Assembly (NCBI GenBank): GCA_963765265.1 | Contig: CAVXVN010000014.1 | Location: 55,935-119,934, forward strand | Source: Bacillus_BD sp963765265 | Lineage (GTDB): Bacteria > Bacillota > Bacilli > Bacillales > Cytobacillaceae | Direction: 5' to 3' | DNA length: 64,000 nt | Part shown: positions 61,079-64,000 of the stretch, one piece after another | Numbering within the stretch: position 1 is the stretch's first letter | Layout of the letters: every line of letters begins with the position of its first letter | Program-made: the position numbers and the translations under genes | The notes under the pieces: model-generated | What the model saw: only the letters and a program-made list of their open reading frames with translations | The model's database searches: none | Told to the model about the DNA's origin: nothing

Positions 61079-62188
61079 TCAAACTTTTTGACGAATGCCT
61101 GTTTCGGCGGCTTTCTCTATTGTATCGAATAAATGATGCATGTTAACCGCCGTATTAAAGTCAGGAGTGTCATGGGTATTTTCATGTAAATCTTTATAAA
61201 ATTTAGCATAAAGTTGTGCAACATTATAAGCAGGCCCGTAATTTAACTCGGAAGGTACCCAGTAATATTGAGAAGGAATCGTCAATACTTCGAGATCTTT
61301 ACTTTGTCCTTGAGCACCTTTTAAAATAAACGAGTCCATTTGAAACATCATCTTATCCTTGGAAACCATCACAAGATCGCCTTCTGTACCATTGATTTCC
61401 AAGGTTAACCCTGCAACAGTAGTATTACGTACATGACTTGATATGATTGCGCCATTTTCCATGATTCCATTTATCAGAACATAGTCCGGTGAAGTGGCTT
61501 GAACGATTTCTCCAGTTTCAATAACCTTTACGTTTTGAAATTGTGTCCCTAAAATCGCTGATACCTCAGAGAATTGTCCCAATATGTATGTGATTCCATC
61601 TAGCAAATGTCCATTCCCAATGGTCAACTGGTTTGCTCCATTGGTTTTATCAAGAATATAAACATGCCCTTGGTCAATCGTACCACTTGTGGACGGAAAA
61701 GGTGGCAATGAATAGCTTACATTCACTGATAGAACTTTACCAACATAACCACTAGAAATGAGATCCTTGACATAATTCACTGCAGGATTTGCTCGAGCTT
61801 GAAGCCCTATGATATGACGAACCCCTTTATCTTCAGCCATTTGAAGAAGGTCAGCAGCTTCCTTCGTTGTACGCCCAAGAGGAAATTCGCAGTACACATG
61901 TTTCCCCGCATTCAAGGCAGCTCGCACCAACTTGTCGTGCTCTGGAACTCTGACAGTGATGGTAACAATATCTACATCAGGATGAATGGAAAGTTCATAA
62001 GGGTCAGTAAATGCATGAGGAATCCCAAAACGTTTAGATGTTTCATTTGCACTCTCTTGACGAGTGGTGCTTACTGCTGTCACTTCAAAATTTGGTAATG
62101 CTTGTAACGCAGGAATGTGGCCCATGCTACCCCATCCACCATTCGGACTTGCTCCAATTATTCCAACACCTAATTTATCTAACTTCAT
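61079..62188 (-). CDS. Gfo/Idh/MocA-family oxidoreductase
   Basis: A 369-residue NAD(P)-dependent dehydrogenase. The Rossmann motif is GVGIIGASPNGGWGSMGHIPAL (first 20 at residues 7-26), followed by EFPLGRTTKEAADLL, where the family's EKP motif is EFP, and the C-terminal alpha/beta domain. The long insert GASPNGGWGSMGH is typical of the Gal80-like subgroup. Substrate unknown. The Lys normally assisting catalysis is replaced (EFP rather than EKP), so a regulatory rather than enzymatic role is possible. It follows the NemA-like gene by 40 bases and is probably co-transcribed. Confidence 0.8.
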   Translation of the reverse strand: MKLDKLGVGIIGASPNGGWGSMGHIPALQALPNFEVTAVSTTRQESANETSKRFGIPHAFTDPYELSIHPDVDIVTITVRVPEHDKLVRAALNAGKHVYCEFPLGRTTKEAADLLQMAEDKGVRHIIGLQARANPAVNYVKDLISSGYVGKVLSVNVSYSLPPFPSTSGTIDQGHVYILDKTNGANQLTIGNGHLLDGITYILGQFSEVSAILGTQFQNVKVIETGEIVQATSPDYVLINGIMENGAIISSHVRNTTVAGLTLEINGTEGDLVMVSKDKMMFQMDSFILKGAQGQSKDLEVLTIPSQYYWVPSELNYGPAYNVAQLYAKFYKDLHENTHDTPDFNTAVNMHHLFDTIEKAAETGIRQKV

Positions 62189-62228
62189 GTCGTTATCCTC
62201 CTAAAAAATTACTGATTCCTTTTTCACT

Positions 62229-63293
62229 TTACACAAGTGTACCCAAATGCTGATTGACGTCATATTCAATTAATTCTTCACCATTTTTGATACGATGCAG
62301 AAAATCAGGGTTGGCAATTAACGGTCGACCAAATGCAGCCACATCAATTGTACCCCCTTGGAGTGCTTGTTCAGCTATTGCTGGATTTAATTGACCTACT
62401 CCGATGATGACACCATCCCAGTATTTTCGCACCAGTTGATGCAGCGTTTTCCCATCAGCAAACACTTCCGTAAAGTCCATCATAGCAGTAGATGGGTGGA
62501 TCATTTTCACTCCCACTTCTTTGAAAGCCTCGGTAAATGTACGAATAGCTTCTTCTCGATGCTCCAAGATGTTGTCAGAGTACCCTCCTTTCATAAGAGA
62601 AAAGCGGATTAACGTGCGATCGGCACCAATCGCATCGATGACAGCAGCTAATACTTCTTTCATGAAAGTAAGACGCTGAGCAAAATCTCCACCATAGCGG
62701 TCCGTTCGCTTATTCGTGAGATCGGAGTTGAATTGGTCGATCAAGTAGCCATGAGCTCCATGGATCTCTACTCCATCGAAGCCAGCTGTCCTCGCATTTT
62801 TCGCTGCTTGAGCAAATTGGCGTACGACTTCCTGAATGTCTTCTATCGACATCTCTTCAGGCATGTCATATGGCTTGCGGAAACGATGAACTAATCCTTC
62901 TGCTTGAATGGCAGAGGGAGCTTGCGGCGGAAGGCCTCCTGTTAGTTCGTGATGTGTGAGTCTTCCCACATGCCAAATCTGTGCAATAATCGTGCCCCCT
63001 TCGGCATGTACAGCTTCGGTCACTTTTTTCCATGCTGCAATTTGTTCTGAGGAATACAAACCTGGAACCCCCGGATTCCCTTTCCCTTGTGGGCTAATCA
63101 CTGTCCCTTCTGTAATAATGAGGCCAATCCCATCTGCCGCACGTTTCCGGTAATACTCGACTACATCAGGACCTACGACACCTGTTTCGTCAGCAAAACA
63201 GCGTGTCATCGGTGCCATAGCTGTGCGGGTTCTTAAGTTCCAAGCTCCAACTTGAACAGTCTCAAAAAGTTTTCCTTGTACTGCTTGTTTCAT
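62229..63293 (-). CDS. Old-yellow-enzyme alkene reductase, NemA-like
   Basis: A 354-residue FMN enzyme of the NemA/XenB/OYE branch. TRTAMAPMTRCFAD (about 22-35) opens the barrel, AQIWHVGRLTH carries conserved Trp and His, GFDGVEIHGAHGYLIDQFNS gives the substrate-binding HxxH pair (HGAH), and TDRYGGDFAQR follows. These reduce maleimides, quinones, nitroesters and alkenals. It is transcribed divergently from an ArsR regulator with a dyad operator between them, so it is probably induced by electrophiles or quinones. Confidence 0.9.
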   Translation of the reverse strand: MKQAVQGKLFETVQVGAWNLRTRTAMAPMTRCFADETGVVGPDVVEYYRKRAADGIGLIITEGTVISPQGKGNPGVPGLYSSEQIAAWKKVTEAVHAEGGTIIAQIWHVGRLTHHELTGGLPPQAPSAIQAEGLVHRFRKPYDMPEEMSIEDIQEVVRQFAQAAKNARTAGFDGVEIHGAHGYLIDQFNSDLTNKRTDRYGGDFAQRLTFMKEVLAAVIDAIGADRTLIRFSLMKGGYSDNILEHREEAIRTFTEAFKEVGVKMIHPSTAMMDFTEVFADGKTLHQLVRKYWDGVIIGVGQLNPAIAEQALQGGTIDVAAFGRPLIANPDFLHRIKNGEELIEYDVNQHLGTLV

Positions 63294-63358
63294 AGTGTTT
63301 CCTCCTGTTTTTGGCGATCTCCGTTTATAATTCTATGTTCTTGATTTATTTATTCGTT

Positions 63359-63386
63359 CAATCGTTCGAAAACAATCGAACAATTG
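63359..63386. promoter_or_regulatory. Dyad operator between nemA-like and arsR genes
   Basis: CAATCGTTCG and CGAACAATTG are ten-base inverted arms with one mismatch, eight bases apart. It overlaps the -35 of the arsR promoter and is a good candidate for autoregulation and repression of the divergent gene. Confidence 0.6.
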
Positions 63387-63412
63387 AATAGTATCACGCT
63401 TTTTGATATCAT
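63384..63412 (+). promoter_or_regulatory. Promoter of the divergent arsR gene
   Basis: TTGAAT (63384-63389) and TATCAT (63407-63412) have a 17-base spacer. Only six bases separate the -10 from the ATG, so the transcript would start at or next to the A of the start codon, and no ribosome binding site is present. Confidence 0.6.
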
Positions 63413-63418
63413 GCAATT

Positions 63419-63745
63419 ATGAGAACACCATTTCAACCAAATCAATCAGATATTCAATTGACGGCTGTATTATACGCTTTAAGTGACCCCATTAGGTTGG
63501 AGATAGTCAAGAATTTGGCAGAACACAGAGAACAAAATTGTGGTGCTTTTGATATTTGTATCGCTAAATCAACTCTTTCTCACCACTTTAAAGTGTTGCG
63601 TGAAGCGGGAGTGATTGAAACAAGACTAGAAGGAAGGCAACGTTTTATCTCTCTTCGAGTTAGTGACTTAGATACTCGTTTTCCCGGATTACTAGAAGTC
63701 GGTCCAGACAGCAACTACACCTTTTTAAAATATAACCAACGTTAA
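63419..63745 (+). CDS. ArsR-family regulator, probably leaderless
   Basis: A 108-residue winged-helix regulator: LYALSDPIRLEIVKNLAEH, the recognition helix KSTLSHHFKVLREAGVI, and the wing RLEGRQRFISLRV. A Cys in QNCGAFDI and another in FDICIAKST lie near the recognition helix and could sense thiol-reactive compounds, but the ArsR metal motif CxC is absent. It is divergent from a NemA-like reductase. There is no ribosome binding site and the predicted start of transcription coincides with the ATG. Confidence 0.85.
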   Translation: MRTPFQPNQSDIQLTAVLYALSDPIRLEIVKNLAEHREQNCGAFDICIAKSTLSHHFKVLREAGVIETRLEGRQRFISLRVSDLDTRFPGLLEVGPDSNYTFLKYNQR

Positions 63746-63851
63746 ACAAATAGGTTATATTTTGGGGGTTATTTGTATAAATTACCTTTACTTCTTTAGG
63801 AATCCTGCTAACAAAAGACGGCGGCCTTTAAGACCATTTTTAATGAAAAAT

Positions 63852-63885
63852 AGCCGATGACTCCTATGTAAAGAAATCATCGGCT
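63852..63885. terminator. Hairpin terminator
   Basis: AGCCGATGA and TCATCGGCT form a nine-base stem about 110 bases after the arsR stop, flanked by A-rich and T-rich text. No gene is supported after it to the window end. Confidence 0.55.
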
Positions 63886-64000
63886 TAAATTATGGAGGCT
63901 GCTTTTTATTGTGTTTTTTCCACTCTTACACTTTTAGTGTAGAGCGTACAAATGTTTTTCATGCTGTTCCGTATACAGAAGAGTTTAATTAAAACTTTCA

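Noticed and set aside
1..64000. tRNA, rRNA or CRISPR arrays
   Set aside because: No cloverleaf-like GTTCRANNC arms with matching stems, no rRNA signature sequences and no evenly spaced direct repeats were found. Repeats present are inverted or segmental.

Overview
The window reads as chromosome from a low-GC, spore-forming member of the Bacillaceae. Most start sites carry strong GGAGG-type ribosome binding sites, with frequent TTG and GTG starts. Recognisable Bacillus-type genes include yfmM, livKHMGF, pntAB, a csp gene, codY-like genes, a YjcZ-family peptide, nreABC, narK and the cwlJ-gerQ germination pair. The genus cannot be fixed from the sequence. No rRNA, tRNA or CRISPR array was seen.

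Layout. 0-15 kb is ordinary core sequence, almost all on the minus strand: a DegV protein, the ABC-F protein YfmM, a branched-chain amino acid ABC operon (livK-H-M-G-F) behind a good sigma-A promoter with a CodY-like box and a cre-like site, proton-translocating transhydrogenase pntAB, a CynX/NimT-type MFS transporter, an Eis-like acetyltransferase and a cold-shock protein. 15-22 kb holds small genes and a metal/arsenic-type cluster: ArsR regulator, ArsP-like permease with a C-terminal frameshift, CobW-type GTPase, CXXC thioredoxin-fold protein, a merR remnant and a CopZ-like iron-sulfur protein. A pectate-lyase-fold protein follows.

23.8-41.3 kb is an accessory, repeat-rich and decaying region. 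A block near 24-29.2 kb is duplicated, with a large internal deletion and a roughly 1 kb insertion, near 35-39.1 kb. Each copy carries an intact, unusual CodY paralogue, while most other duplicated genes are broken. Between the copies lie a phage-like replication module (DnaD-like protein plus a replicative helicase split into separate N- and C-domain genes), a YjcZ-like peptide and a GMC oxidoreductase. Beyond the second copy are decayed genes for a DUF456 protein, a small protein kinase (nonsense codon) and a PAP2 phosphatase. The PAP2 relic still sits behind what looks like a complete yybP-ykoY manganese riboswitch.

41.7-44.4 kb is a broken OpuC-type osmoprotectant ABC operon. 45.9-55.6 kb is a nitrate-reduction cluster: a membrane subunit with a Cys-rich tail, a cytoplasmic Nas/Nap-type molybdenum catalytic subunit, a four-cluster ferredoxin, a Tat-type Rieske protein, three small proteins, NarK, and the NreABC sensor system plus an extra soluble histidine kinase. 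Two GC-rich palindromes two helical turns apart lie upstream. 56.4-64 kb holds gerQ/cwlJ, an L,D-transpeptidase, a HesB-like protein, two old-yellow-enzyme genes, a Gfo/Idh/MocA oxidoreductase and a divergent, apparently leaderless ArsR regulator with a dyad operator.

A recurrent theme is gene decay: at least ten genes carry frameshifts, nonsense codons or truncations. Several indels lie in short homopolymers and could be assembly errors, but the two in-frame TAA codons and the large truncations could not be explained that way.
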